Numbered from the stretch's first letter, positions 1 to 7,928 are shown. The stretch is 18,461 bases of DNA from CAYZXU01 sp964482535 (GCA_964482535.1 CAYZXU010000048.1:1-18461); one strand, 5' to 3'. Translations and numbers: made by a program. The notes: generated from the letters alone by a model not told the origin.

Positions 1-1280
1 TGTTTTTCCTTGAACTCGGTAAAATTACCACCGTCTAAAAAAGTGAAACGCAGCCGAAGTTCCCAGTTGGTAAAACCGGTAGATAGCATTTCAGGGGTGA
101 CGGAATAGCTGTGGTCGTCAAGGTTAAGGATGGCGATCAGCCCCGGGGTAAAGTAGAGTATATCAAAAGGATCTTTCTGATTAATTTTGAGGTACAGATA
201 ATTGCGACCCGCCTGGGGGTTTCCATAGCCCTTTTTAGAAATATTTTCAGCAATTTGAAAAAGGGTATTGTTTCCGCTGCTGAGAAACTGAATCTTAGCG
301 TCGTCAACAAGTTGATAGAAATTGTCCAGCTTTGTTTCAGAGAAACCGTTTCCGTTGTGATAAAATTCAATAATGGTGGTGATATCGCTTTCGCTCAGAT
401 AACGAAGTCCCAGCAGGTATTTTTTAACGGAACGTTCGCGTTCAATTATTGTGCCTGTTTTAGAAAGACAGGTCTGCTTGATTTTAGTAAGATAGGCGAA
501 TTCTCCGTGAACCTCAAAATTTGTGGCCAGGTTTTTTGAAAAATCAATACCATATCGGGTTGAGCGGCTGTTGCCGTTGAATATTAAAAAATCGATATCC
601 GTATTCCGGTAGAGCAAATAAAGTTTGGCAGCAAGGTTTACATTATTCGCCTCTCCGAAATCTTCATTAATGTCTTGCCATACCGGCAGGACCACAGTGG
701 TGAGAGCAACTGTCTGTAATGCTCCTCCAAAACTTTTTATCAGATCAAGGTCGGCGCCGATATATCCTTCCAATGCCTCTTCAGGATCGTTGGGATCTTT
801 GGGCCGATTAATAAAGCCTACTGGATTCCAGGCATATCCCGTGCCCCACTTAAAAACCTTTTTTCCCAGATCAACTGTGACAAACGGCGCTGGTTTGAGA
901 CTCAGGCAGGCCTCAAAAACATCAGCAGTATCTGACCAGCCAATATCGTCCTGACTAACTTTGGCATACAACACAGAGTTGAATGCCCAGATACCCTTTT
1001 TGTAGAGGATTTCCAACTGCATGGTACCGGATAAACGGTCAAGAGTGCTATGGCGGTCTTTGTATTGATTCAGCTCATAGAATGCGCCATCAGTATTAAG
1101 ATCAATATGCTCCCATTTGCCCTCTGCATATCCACCCCATTCAAAATTTCTGGGTTCAAACTCCTCAAGGTCAAAAGAGTAATCTTCTCCGGCAGTAACA
1201 GCCAAAGAGGAAAAAAACAGGATGATAATAGAAAGAAAAAATAAAAACATGGGTAATGCCCGGTCACAATTGACTCTCAT
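1..1280 (-). CDS. Secreted outer-membrane beta-barrel protein (3' partial)
   Basis: An uninterrupted frame runs from ATG 1280 to the left edge, giving at least 426 codons with no stop. The start overlaps the stop of the upstream carrier gene as ATGA (1277-1280), a typical sign of translational coupling. The product begins with a signal peptide: basic residues R2 and R7, a long hydrophobic stretch at about residues 11-27, then LAVTA with likely cleavage after A30. The mature part is rich in alternating polar/aromatic stretches such as WGGYAEGKWEHIDL, KVFKWGTGYAWNPVGF and NWELRLRFTF, as in outer-membrane barrels, so I infer a porin-like or DUF1302-like barrel. It is the last readable gene of an ABC-permease-carrier operon and is probably the outer-membrane partner of that pathway. 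The end near residue 426 resembles a late strand, so little may be missing. Exact family and substrate are not recognised. Confidence 0.85.
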   Translation of the reverse strand, partial: MRVNCDRALPMFLFFLSIIILFFSSLAVTAGEDYSFDLEEFEPRNFEWGGYAEGKWEHIDLNTDGAFYELNQYKDRHSTLDRLSGTMQLEILYKKGIWAFNSVLYAKVSQDDIGWSDTADVFEACLSLKPAPFVTVDLGKKVFKWGTGYAWNPVGFINRPKDPNDPEEALEGYIGADLDLIKSFGGALQTVALTTVVLPVWQDINEDFGEANNVNLAAKLYLLYRNTDIDFLIFNGNSRSTRYGIDFSKNLATNFEVHGEFAYLTKIKQTCLSKTGTIIERERSVKKYLLGLRYLSESDITTIIEFYHNGNGFSETKLDNFYQLVDDAKIQFLSSGNNTLFQIAENISKKGYGNPQAGRNYLYLKINQKDPFDILYFTPGLIAILNLDDHSYSVTPEMLSTGFTNWELRLRFTFLDGGNFTEFKEK

Positions 1281-1959
1281 CTCAATTCATCGACCCTGGG
1301 CAGATAATTCAGGGTAAACACCTCATCTGCAAGTTTTTTCTTATTGATTCTGGCGTAAATCATTATGGATTTATATCCTTTATACAGAGGGCTATCGGTC
1401 TCAAGAACCGATGGCCGTAAAAGATCATCGCCGAAGTTTTTAATCTTTTTATAATAAAGAGTTTTGATCAACATGCCGCTGGCGGCATAACATCCAATGG
1501 TAACAGGCACCATGGTTTTTTTATCCACCTTCATCTTTAAGCTGTCATAGGCGATTGATGATGTTTTAGCTTTGCAATTGAGGATATATTTATCCGCTGT
1601 TTCTTCAAGAATGACAGCATCATATTCTGCGCTATAATCAAGACGCAATATGTCGGAATTGTTGAAAACACCACCTATCACCGACTGCAGGCTCGTGATG
1701 CGCAGCGGTCTCCCAACGCTGGGAATATAAAGCCACATGTTGTCGCCCAGCCGGAGGGTTGACCTCCCTTTCTCACTGGCAGGGGACAGAAACAGAGCGA
1801 CCATCCTGTCCTGCCCTTTTTTTACCGTGTATAAAACATACTCCTTTTTACTGCCGTCCGGTTCGATGTTGATGAGCTTGCGGTACATTTCATAGGATTC
1901 AGGCTGAAGGTTACGATCCACCTGAAGCAGGATTTCATTGCCGTCAAGGGCTGCTGCCG
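1277..1959 (-). CDS. LolA-like periplasmic carrier, outer membrane lipoprotein-sorting family (5' partial)
   Basis: The frame continues from the stop at 1277 upward past the GTG at 1921 and into the N gap. The extra residues AAALDGNEILLQV precede DRNLQPESYEMYRKLI, which is the conserved beginning of the mature domain in LolA-like outer-membrane lipoprotein-sorting proteins (PF17131 type). The GTG at 1921 is therefore not the start, and the start and signal peptide lie inside the gap. About 227 residues are visible, including the family-like blocks MWLYIPSVGRPLRI and DYSAEYDAV. By analogy with LolA it should be a soluble periplasmic chaperone that accepts a lipid or lipoprotein from the ABC permease encoded just upstream and hands it to the outer membrane. 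The downstream barrel gene overlaps by 4 bp. The family call is from recognised sequence pattern; the cargo is unknown. Confidence 0.85.
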
Positions 1960-2059
1960 NNNNNNNNNNNNNNNNNNNNNNNNNNNNNNNNNNNNNNNNN
2001 NNNNNNNNNNNNNNNNNNNNNNNNNNNNNNNNNNNNNNNNNNNNNNNNNNNNNNNNNNN
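1960..2059. other. Assembly gap (100 N)
   Basis: A run of exactly 100 Ns, the conventional placeholder for a scaffold join, so the true length is unknown. It separates the permease, which stops at LQPAFKAA where FtsX/LolC-type proteins usually have only about 10-20 residues left, from the carrier, which is already at the start of its mature domain. The missing DNA is therefore probably short, of the order of 100-150 bp. Any reading frame drawn through the Ns is artificial. Confidence 0.98.
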
Positions 2060-3273
2060 CTTGCAGCCTTAAAAGCCGGCTGCAGGCTGGCTAATACTGA
2101 AATGCCGATAACAATCAAGCCAATGGTAATTACATCCCCATGTCCGATGACAGGAGCCAGCAACAGGTCGGATTGCCGTCCGAAGTTAAAGGTTATTTCA
2201 GCGGCATTTATGGTGGCAATGCTGATCAGGCTGATAATTGTTCCTGCAACTGTTCCAAGCACGCCAAGCAGAAAGCCCTCGGTCACGAACAGGACCATAA
2301 TTTTGCCGGGCAATGTACCAATGGCGGAAATGGTGCCGATTTCATTAATCCGCTCATATACAGCCATGACCATCACATTCATTATGCTGACCAGAACAAT
2401 GGACACAAGCATGATTTTAATGAAAAAGGTCATGAGGTCAATCATTTTTGCGATATTGTAAAACGGTGTCAGCTTTTCCCAGGTGTGCAATTCAAATACC
2501 GGCTTATCCTGCTTGTCTTTAATGGAAGCAAGCTCTTCCTTGAGCCTGGAAAAAACCGGTGGAAGATCATCCATGCTTTTAAGCCGGATTGCTATTTCAC
2601 TGATTTCAACGCCATGGATGCGCAGCAACTCCCTGGCATCATTTAGATGAATAACCCCATCCCTGCCTCCTGGGCCGGAAATGCCTTCAAGTACACCACT
2701 GACAGTGAAAGTCTTTCCATTAACAGAGCCGTCCTTGTTATTGGCCACCAGTACAATGCTGTCACCAACCTTCACCTTCATGCCCTTTGAAATCAGTTCG
2801 GGAATGAGGATTTCACCTTTTTGCAGCAAAACATCTTTCTTTTGTCCTTCAATGATACGGTCTAAAAGCAAGGGAACGGTCTTGATTTCTTGTTCAGGGA
2901 TGACGGCGTTGAGCCTGATGTTGGTGGTTTCAGTAAAATTGCTGAACATGGCCCCAAGTTTAATGCGCATAGAAAAAGATTCAACAGCATCCACATTGCT
3001 TAAAATCTTTTTTACCTTTGTAACCTGATGTTCATTAAGATTACGATTAAGCGGCAGGTTGTCAATGGATGCCAGATAACCTCTGCGATGAATCTGTAAA
3101 TGGCCGATCATGGAGTCTGTGATCTGGCCGACCATCATATCCTTAAAAGATCCTGTTACGGAAATATAAAGCAGTACCGCCACCACACCCATAGTGATCA
3201 GCGCAGATGTTAGTATTGTTCGCCGCTGATACCGGCGAAGATTTCGGGCTGCGATCTTAATAATATTAAACAT
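2060..3273 (-). CDS. LolC/FtsX-family ABC transporter permease (3' partial at gap)
   Basis: ATG 3273 is preferred because it starts MFNIIKIAARNLRRYQRRT, the usual cytoplasmic beginning of the MacB/LolC/FtsX family, and overlaps the ATPase gene by 8 bp. There are 404 visible residues. TM1 lies at about residues 19-40, followed by a large periplasmic domain (about 41-280). TM2 is at about 284-306, then the coupling segment YERINEIGTISAIGT (306-320), TM3 at about 325-355 and TM4 at about 380-398. This is the four-TM LolC/E layout. The protein breaks off at LQPAFKAA at the N gap, just before the usual short C-terminal tail. Only one permease gene is present, so it probably works as a homodimer with the ATPase. 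With the downstream LolA-like carrier, a role in extracting a lipid or lipoprotein from the inner membrane is inferred. Confidence 0.9.
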
Positions 3274-3964
3274 GAGCCCCCCCGTTGTTGTTTTGTAGAA
3301 GCCTGCCGTCTTCAAGTGTAAAAATTATTTCTGCGTTCCGCACCACCCTGGGGTCATGGGTAGAAAAAATAAAGGTGGTGTTTAATTCATCCCGCATCTT
3401 TTTCATGAGATTGATAATCCGGCTTGCCGTTTTCCCATCGAGGTTAGCAGTCGGCTCATCGGCCAGCACTAATTTGGCATTGGTTACCAGGGCGCGGGCA
3501 ACCGCTACCCGCTGTTTCTGACCACCCGATATCTGGCTTGGATATTTGACAGCCTGATCCCCCATGCCAACGGCTTCGAGAAGATTTTGCACCTGTTTTT
3601 TGCGCTTCTGTTCGGACCAGTTTTGCACCATGAGTAACGGATATTCCACATTTTCAAAGACCGTCAACACTGGAATCAGGTTAAAGTCTTGAAACACGAA
3701 ACCGATATGTTTGCCTCTGAAGCGCGCAGCCTGTTTACGATTCATATTGGCAATGTCCTGTCCCACGACCTGTAAATAGCCGCCTGTAGGCGGATCGAGG
3801 CAGCCAATCATATTGAGCAGTGTGGTTTTACCGCTGCCGGAGGGCCCGACAAATGAAACAAAGGATGCCGGTTCAATGCTGAAATTTACACCTCGAATGG
3901 CCTTAACCGTAATTTCACCGATCTGGTAAGTTTTTTCTAAATTGTCTGCAGTCACTAATGACAT
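3266..3964 (-). CDS. LolD-like ABC transporter ATP-binding protein
   Basis: ATG 3964 is chosen because an AAGGA ribosome site stands about 7 bases upstream and the protein then starts MSLVTADNLEKTYQIG, as in LolD/MacB ATPases. The frame is open 50 codons further up, but that stretch is lysine/isoleucine-rich and unlike the family. The 232 residues carry Walker A GPSGSGKTT (40-48), Q-loop Q92 in FVFQDFNLIP, signature SGGQKQR (146-152), Walker B LVLADEP (165-171), D-loop ANLD and H-loop STHD (H203). This is the LolD/MacB/FtsE-type family, which powers mechanotransmission of FtsX-fold permeases rather than classic import. It is the first gene of the operon and overlaps the permease start by 8 bp. 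Confidence 0.95.
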   Translation of the reverse strand: MSLVTADNLEKTYQIGEITVKAIRGVNFSIEPASFVSFVGPSGSGKTTLLNMIGCLDPPTGGYLQVVGQDIANMNRKQAARFRGKHIGFVFQDFNLIPVLTVFENVEYPLLMVQNWSEQKRKKQVQNLLEAVGMGDQAVKYPSQISGGQKQRVAVARALVTNAKLVLADEPTANLDGKTASRIINLMKKMRDELNTTFIFSTHDPRVVRNAEIIFTLEDGRLLQNNNGGAHV

Positions 3965-4356
3965 GATTTTTTCCTTGCTTTGCCGGATATTTTGAAGTTG
4001 AATACAAGAAGTAACTGTTTTATTAATTTTACTGATAGATAGGTCGATATGCAAGAATAATAGCTTAATTTTTTTAATAATTTTGAGAATTCCGGTGTAG
4101 GACAGTGCTATCATGAAGTGAAGGTCACGTGCTTACTGTTATTGGTTATTTTTTTATTTTGCTGAAAAATAATCATGAGGATGCCCTTTCTGCGTTTTTA
4201 ACTTAAACTATGCCTCTGCAAAGATGAAGCTTGGCAAGAACGTAAAATATTTTACTGAATTTGTGGTTGAATCGCTTGAATAATGGGGTTTGAGTATGAA
4301 GATAGAATCTTTAAAAAAAATAAAAAAGGATTTAAACCAATGGCGGTAATTCAAAA
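3965..4356. other. Divergent intergenic region between the Lol-like operon and uppP
   Basis: The 392 bases hold no recognisable gene. On the left is the candidate promoter for the minus-strand operon. On the plus strand two very short frames occur in series before uppP: 4224-4283 (19 codons) and 4296-4349 (17 codons, lysine-rich, MKIESLKKIKKDLNQWR), the second ending 7 bases before the uppP ATG. A 14-base perfect palindrome GTAAAATATTTTAC lies at 4242-4255. No convincing plus-strand promoter was found. Confidence 0.6.
4026..4054 (-). promoter_or_regulatory. Candidate sigma70-type promoter of the Lol-like operon
   Basis: On the minus strand a TTGCAT (4054-4049) is followed after 17 bases by TAAAAT (4031-4026). 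This would start transcription near 4019, about 55 bases before the ATPase ATG at 3964. Box matches are 4/6 and 5/6; the AT-rich surroundings make chance matches likely, so support is moderate. Confidence 0.4.
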
Positions 4357-5166
4357 ATGAATGCTTTTCAAGGAGCTATACTTGGGATAATTCAGGGACT
4401 CACAGAGTTTCTGCCCGTGAGCAGTTCAGGTCATCTTGTTATTTTTCAGCATATATTCGGCTTAAAACAGCCTGAACTTTTTTTTGATGTCAGTGTTCAT
4501 ATGGGAACCCTGGCTGCAATTATGGTTCTGTTTTGGCGTGATATACAGAAAATAATTATCGCTGTATTCAGATTTCTTAAAAAGCCTTCAGTCGGAATAG
4601 AGAATGATCCTGATTTAAAGTTTGCCTTTCTTATTATTGTGGGTTCTGTTCCAACTGCAATTATAGGGCTTTTATTTCACGAAATTAAGGACAAAATATT
4701 TTCTTCGATTACGCTCGTGGGAATAATGCTTTTAATTACAGGTCTGATATTACTTGCCACACGATGGATAAAAAAAGAGGGGAAGGGGGTTGCTTCCTTT
4801 TCCATGACCAATGCCATTATAATAGGAGTTGTACAGGGCTTTGCTATTCTCCCTGGAATATCAAGGTCAGGCTCTACCATCAGCGCAGCGCTTTTTCTTG
4901 GCATAGACAGAGCAACAGCCGCAAAATATTCTTTTCTTTTATCAATTCCTGCAATTATTGGGGCAGAGCTGTTAAGTCTCAGGGAGATTGCATTTGATTC
5001 TATTCTTGCCTTTAAAACTGTTTTTATCGGCACGGCAATATCTTTTTTTGTTGGTTATTTTGCTCTTGTTTTGCTTATGCGCATAGTAAACAAAGGGCGT
5101 CTTTATATTTTTGCACCGTACTGTTTTATAATTGGAATCGTAACTTTGTTTTTTTCTGCGGCATAA
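4357..5166 (+). CDS. uppP: Undecaprenyl-diphosphatase UppP/BacA
   Basis: An integral membrane enzyme that dephosphorylates undecaprenyl diphosphate to the monophosphate, recycling the lipid carrier for peptidoglycan and other surface polymers. The 269 residues match the usual BacA length. The two signature blocks are clear: GLTEFLPVSSSGH (14-26) and PGISRSGSTI (166-175), providing the catalytic acidic residue E17, the conserved H26 and the arginine R170. The position of the first glutamate of the E. coli double-Glu motif is a glutamine (Q13), a variant common in other bacteria. Seven to eight hydrophobic segments are visible. The ATG has only a weak GGCGG-like ribosome site and is preceded at 7 bases by the stop of a 17-codon frame. 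It leads a probable operon with the sugar-phosphate mutase, both serving cell-envelope synthesis. Confidence 0.97.
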   Translation: MNAFQGAILGIIQGLTEFLPVSSSGHLVIFQHIFGLKQPELFFDVSVHMGTLAAIMVLFWRDIQKIIIAVFRFLKKPSVGIENDPDLKFAFLIIVGSVPTAIIGLLFHEIKDKIFSSITLVGIMLLITGLILLATRWIKKEGKGVASFSMTNAIIIGVVQGFAILPGISRSGSTISAALFLGIDRATAAKYSFLLSIPAIIGAELLSLREIAFDSILAFKTVFIGTAISFFVGYFALVLLMRIVNKGRLYIFAPYCFIIGIVTLFFSAA

Positions 5167-5202
5167 ATGTTGATAAACTCGTAAAAACTAATATCGATGG
5201 CT

Positions 5203-5209
5203 AAGGAGG
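5203..5209 (+). promoter_or_regulatory. Ribosome binding site deciding the mutase start
   Basis: A perfect AAGGAGG stands 5 bases before ATG 5215. It lies inside the codons that would follow the upstream in-frame ATG at 5197, so 5215 is the real start. Confidence 0.85.
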
Positions 5210-5214
5210 CTATA

Positions 5215-6564
5215 ATGAATCCAGGTATGTTCAGAGAATACGATATAAGGGGAATTGCCGGCAAGGATATGACCGAAGATGATGTGGTTATTATTGGAAA
5301 AGGAGTAGGAACTTTTTTAAGAAAAAATGGGGCTTCAAAGATAGCTCTTGGTCGTGACTGCAGATTAACTTCCGATTCTTATGCAAAAAAATTTGCTGAA
5401 GGGCTTGCCTCAACAGGTTGTGATGTTACAGATATCGGTATTTGCACAACCCCTGTTCTTTATTATTCCATTAAACATCTAAAGCAGGAAGGCGGAGTAA
5501 TGATTACGGCAAGCCATAATCCCCCTGAATATAATGGTTTTAAACTATGCCTTGGACTCGATTCCATACATGGAAAAGACATACAGAAAATTCTTGGTAT
5601 AATAAACGAGAAAGCATTTACTCAGGCAGGACCGGGCTCTGTCTCAACAAAAGATGTTATCCCTTCATACCAGGCATATATTGAAAATAATATAAATATC
5701 TCAAGACCGTTAAAAATAGGCGTTGATGCCGGAAACGGGACTGCCGGAGTAGTGGCTTTACCTGTCTTGAAAAATCTTGGCTGCGAGGTTCATGATATTT
5801 TTTGTGATATGGACGGCAGCTTTCCGAATCATGAAGCAGATCCCACTGTTTTAAAAAACATGGAAGAGCTTATAAAAATGGTAAAAGAAAAGGGGCTTGA
5901 CCTTGGTATCGGGTACGATGGAGACGGCGACAGGATTGGGATTGTTGATGAAAAAGGGAATATTATATTTGGAGACAAGCTTATAATAATTTTTGCCAGG
6001 GAAATTTTATCAAGAAAACCTGGAGCGGTTTTTATCTCTGAAGTAAAATGCTCCAAGGCAATGTATGACGATATAACCAAACATGGTGGAAAAGCTATTA
6101 TGTGGAAAACGGGGCATTCTTTAATCAAGGCTAAAATGAAAGAGGAGAATGCAGAGCTGGCAGGCGAGATGAGCGGTCATATGTTTTTTGCAGACAGGTA
6201 CTTCGGGTTTGATGATGCAATATATGCTTCATGCAGGCTTCTCGAAATACTTGCAGACACAGGAAAAACAATCTCGGAACTTTTATCTGATGTTCCGAAA
6301 ACATATACCACTCCTGAAATTCGGGTTGAATGTCCGGATGAAACAAAGTTTGAGGTAGTAAAAAAGATAACAGAGCATTTTCGCGAACTGAACGATGTTA
6401 TAGATATTGATGGAGTCAGAGTTGTTTTTCCTGACGGCTGGGGGCTTGTTCGTGCATCCAATACCCAGCCGGCTCTTGTACTCCGTTTTGAAGCAGAGAC
6501 AGAAGACAGACTTGGAGAAATAAGAAATCTTGTGGAGTCGGCGCTGGCTGATATTCAAAAATAA
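5215..6564 (+). CDS. Phosphomannomutase/phosphoglucomutase (AlgC/ManB type)
   Basis: An alpha-D-phosphohexomutase that interconverts the 6-phosphate and 1-phosphate of mannose and/or glucose, feeding GDP-mannose or UDP-glucose for surface polysaccharides. From ATG 5215 it has 449 residues and begins MNPGMFREYDIRG, typical of the bacterial PMM/PGM group. Domain 1 has the phosphoserine loop TASHNPPEYNGFK (catalytic S100). Domain 2 has the metal loop DGDGDRIG (D235, D237, D239). Domain 3 has the sugar-recognition loop GEMSGHMFF (317-325). Domain 4 has the phosphate-binding RASNTQPALVLRFE. The GEMSGH loop is the form seen in dual PMM/PGM enzymes; preference between mannose and glucose cannot be read here. 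It follows uppP by 48 bases. The last eight codons, including the stop, are tandemly duplicated just after the gene. Confidence 0.95.
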   Translation: MNPGMFREYDIRGIAGKDMTEDDVVIIGKGVGTFLRKNGASKIALGRDCRLTSDSYAKKFAEGLASTGCDVTDIGICTTPVLYYSIKHLKQEGGVMITASHNPPEYNGFKLCLGLDSIHGKDIQKILGIINEKAFTQAGPGSVSTKDVIPSYQAYIENNINISRPLKIGVDAGNGTAGVVALPVLKNLGCEVHDIFCDMDGSFPNHEADPTVLKNMEELIKMVKEKGLDLGIGYDGDGDRIGIVDEKGNIIFGDKLIIIFAREILSRKPGAVFISEVKCSKAMYDDITKHGGKAIMWKTGHSLIKAKMKEENAELAGEMSGHMFFADRYFGFDDAIYASCRLLEILADTGKTISELLSDVPKTYTTPEIRVECPDETKFEVVKKITEHFRELNDVIDIDGVRVVFPDGWGLVRASNTQPALVLRFEAETEDRLGEIRNLVESALADIQK

Positions 6565-6590
6565 GAGCTGGCTGATATTCAAAAATGAGA
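6543..6590 (+). repeat. 24-bp tandem duplication across the mutase stop codon
   Basis: Two adjacent 24-base units (6543-6566 and 6567-6590) are identical for their first 20 bases and differ at one base, turning the TAA-containing copy into a TGA-containing copy. The unit covers codons ..LADIQK-stop, and 24 bases keep the frame, so the second copy is a silent image of the C-terminus lying after the stop. Confidence 0.95.
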
Positions 6591-6596
6591 TATTAA

Positions 6597-6603
6597 AAGG
6601 AGA
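6597..6603 (+). promoter_or_regulatory. Ribosome binding site for a TTG start
   Basis: AAGGAGA lies 6 bases before TTG 6610 (7 counting from its AGGAG core) and supports the non-ATG start of the MFS gene. Confidence 0.8.
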
Positions 6604-6609
6604 CACTAA

Positions 6610-7821
6610 TTGAATCAACAGCAAACAGGGTACAGATGGGTTATACTGATAGTACTGTTTTTATCCCAGGTTATTCTTTCAATTGCAGCTTATGCATGGG
6701 GTCCCCTTGGCCCTTTTCTAAAAAAATCACTTCTGCTTAATCATGTTCAGATAGGCTCTCTCACATCTACTCTTTATTTAAGTTCCGTTATATTCGGTAT
6801 CCCTGCAGGCATAAGCGTGGACAGATGGGGAGTGAAGCTGAATCTTTTCATATGTCTTGCGCTCACAGGTCTTGCTATGACTGCAGCAGGTTTTATAAAT
6901 CAATATAAACTGCTTGTTATGGTTTCAGTTGTGACAGGAGCAAGCTACGGGATGATTAACCCCATTGCTTCAAAAGGGCTTACTCTCTGGTTCGATCAAA
7001 CCTTCAGGGCAACGGCTTTTGGCATAAGACAGATGGGCGTTACAGCAGGGGGCGCTGTGGCAGGTGTTTTGCTGATATATCTTGCACAGGCACGAAGCTG
7101 GCATACAGCGGTTTTTACTATTGGGCTTACTGCCATCAGTATGGGGGTCATGGGGCTTCTTTTTTACAGGGATATGCAGGTGGGCGCAGATTTAACAGGT
7201 AGAAAAGGAGATGGACAGAAAACAGGGCTGCTTGAACTCATGAAAAATCGAAATCTCATGTCGGCATCTGTAATGATGGCTTTTCTCGGTCTGGGTCAAA
7301 GCAGTATTTCCGCCTTCTGGGTACTGTTTTTAAAAGAACATTTAAACTTTACGCCAATGCTTGCGGGCACTTTTCTTGCTGTAACCATGGTCAGCGGCGG
7401 CGTGGGCAGGGTAGTGTGGGGAATAATAAGCGACAGACTCTTTGAAGGCCGCAGACTTCCTGTGATGAAAATTGTATGCGTCATGGCAATAGCAGGAACC
7501 CTGGCAACATGTTTCTGGTCACCTGCGCTGCCGGTTTACCTGGCATTTTTTGTTGCGGCAATACTCGGTTTTTCATTTCTCGGCTATCAGGGGGTTGCAG
7601 TTGTTATTATGGTCGAGGCCTGTGATCCTGAATCAGCGGGCAGGGCAACAGGCATTGGCGTAACAATAGCCTGGGTGGGCATGGTGTTAGGTCCCGTGCT
7701 CTTTGGCACCATTATTCGCTTTGGTTATCCTGCGGCATGGTTTTCTATTGCTCTGGCATCGGTGGTTGCAATGTTTTTGTGTTATATAATTAAAGAAAAC
7801 AAGCATGAAGCCCACTTATAA
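6610..7821 (+). CDS. MFS transporter, substrate unknown
   Basis: A 403-residue major facilitator superfamily permease. It starts at TTG with a strong ribosome site. About 12 hydrophobic segments are visible in two halves of six, separated by a charged central loop at about residues 190-210 (RDMQVGADLTGRKGDGQ). The loop between TM2 and TM3 carries the MFS motif-A form GISVDRWGVK. The N-terminal segment AAYAWGPLGPFLKKSLLLN and the overall pattern resemble the OFA/NarK-like broad group of organic- or inorganic-anion transporters, but no substrate can be assigned. It follows the phosphohexomutase by 45 bases and is probably co-transcribed with uppP and the mutase. A functional link to envelope sugars is not evident. 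Confidence 0.88.
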   Translation: MNQQQTGYRWVILIVLFLSQVILSIAAYAWGPLGPFLKKSLLLNHVQIGSLTSTLYLSSVIFGIPAGISVDRWGVKLNLFICLALTGLAMTAAGFINQYKLLVMVSVVTGASYGMINPIASKGLTLWFDQTFRATAFGIRQMGVTAGGAVAGVLLIYLAQARSWHTAVFTIGLTAISMGVMGLLFYRDMQVGADLTGRKGDGQKTGLLELMKNRNLMSASVMMAFLGLGQSSISAFWVLFLKEHLNFTPMLAGTFLAVTMVSGGVGRVVWGIISDRLFEGRRLPVMKIVCVMAIAGTLATCFWSPALPVYLAFFVAAILGFSFLGYQGVAVVIMVEACDPESAGRATGIGVTIAWVGMVLGPVLFGTIIRFGYPAAWFSIALASVVAMFLCYIIKENKHEAHL

Positions 7822-7834
7822 AGATTTTATATGA

Positions 7835-7887
7835 AAATCAGCTGATTTCTTGACATTGCAGGGATAATGTGCAATCAATTGTGCAAT
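7835..7887 (+). promoter_or_regulatory. Candidate promoter/operator region of the mtnP operon
   Basis: The 107 bases before mtnP contain a 14-base perfect palindrome AAATCAGCTGATTT (7835-7848), directly followed by a consensus -35 TTGACA (7850-7855). Two direct copies of TGTGCAAT follow at 7868-7875 and 7880-7887 (period 12), the first also forming an ATTGCA/TGCAAT inverted pair with bases 7856-7861 region. The -10 box is not clear at ideal spacing; TATAGT (7892-7897) is further down. The repeats could be regulator sites. Confidence 0.35.
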
Positions 7888-7918
7888 AATTTATAGTATA
7901 AAAAATACTTTTCAATAT

Positions 7919-7922
7919 GGAG
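7919..7922 (+). promoter_or_regulatory. Ribosome binding site deciding the mtnP start
   Basis: GGAG stands 6 bases before GTG 7929. The upstream ATG at 7917 overlaps this GGAG and has no site of its own, which favours the GTG. Confidence 0.6.
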
Positions 7923-7928
7923 ATGCCG

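Noticed and set aside
111..954. Plus-strand open frames of 142 and 109 codons
   Set aside because: They lie opposite the secreted barrel gene, have no family resemblance and no ribosome sites; they are shadows.
2102..3028. Plus-strand open frames of 115-168 codons opposite the permease
   Set aside because: The permease is clear on the minus strand; the plus-strand translations are low-complexity and unlike any family.
3265..3521. Plus-strand 78-codon frame over the ATPase 3' end
   Set aside because: It overlaps Walker B and signature coding sequence on the other strand and has no homology seen.
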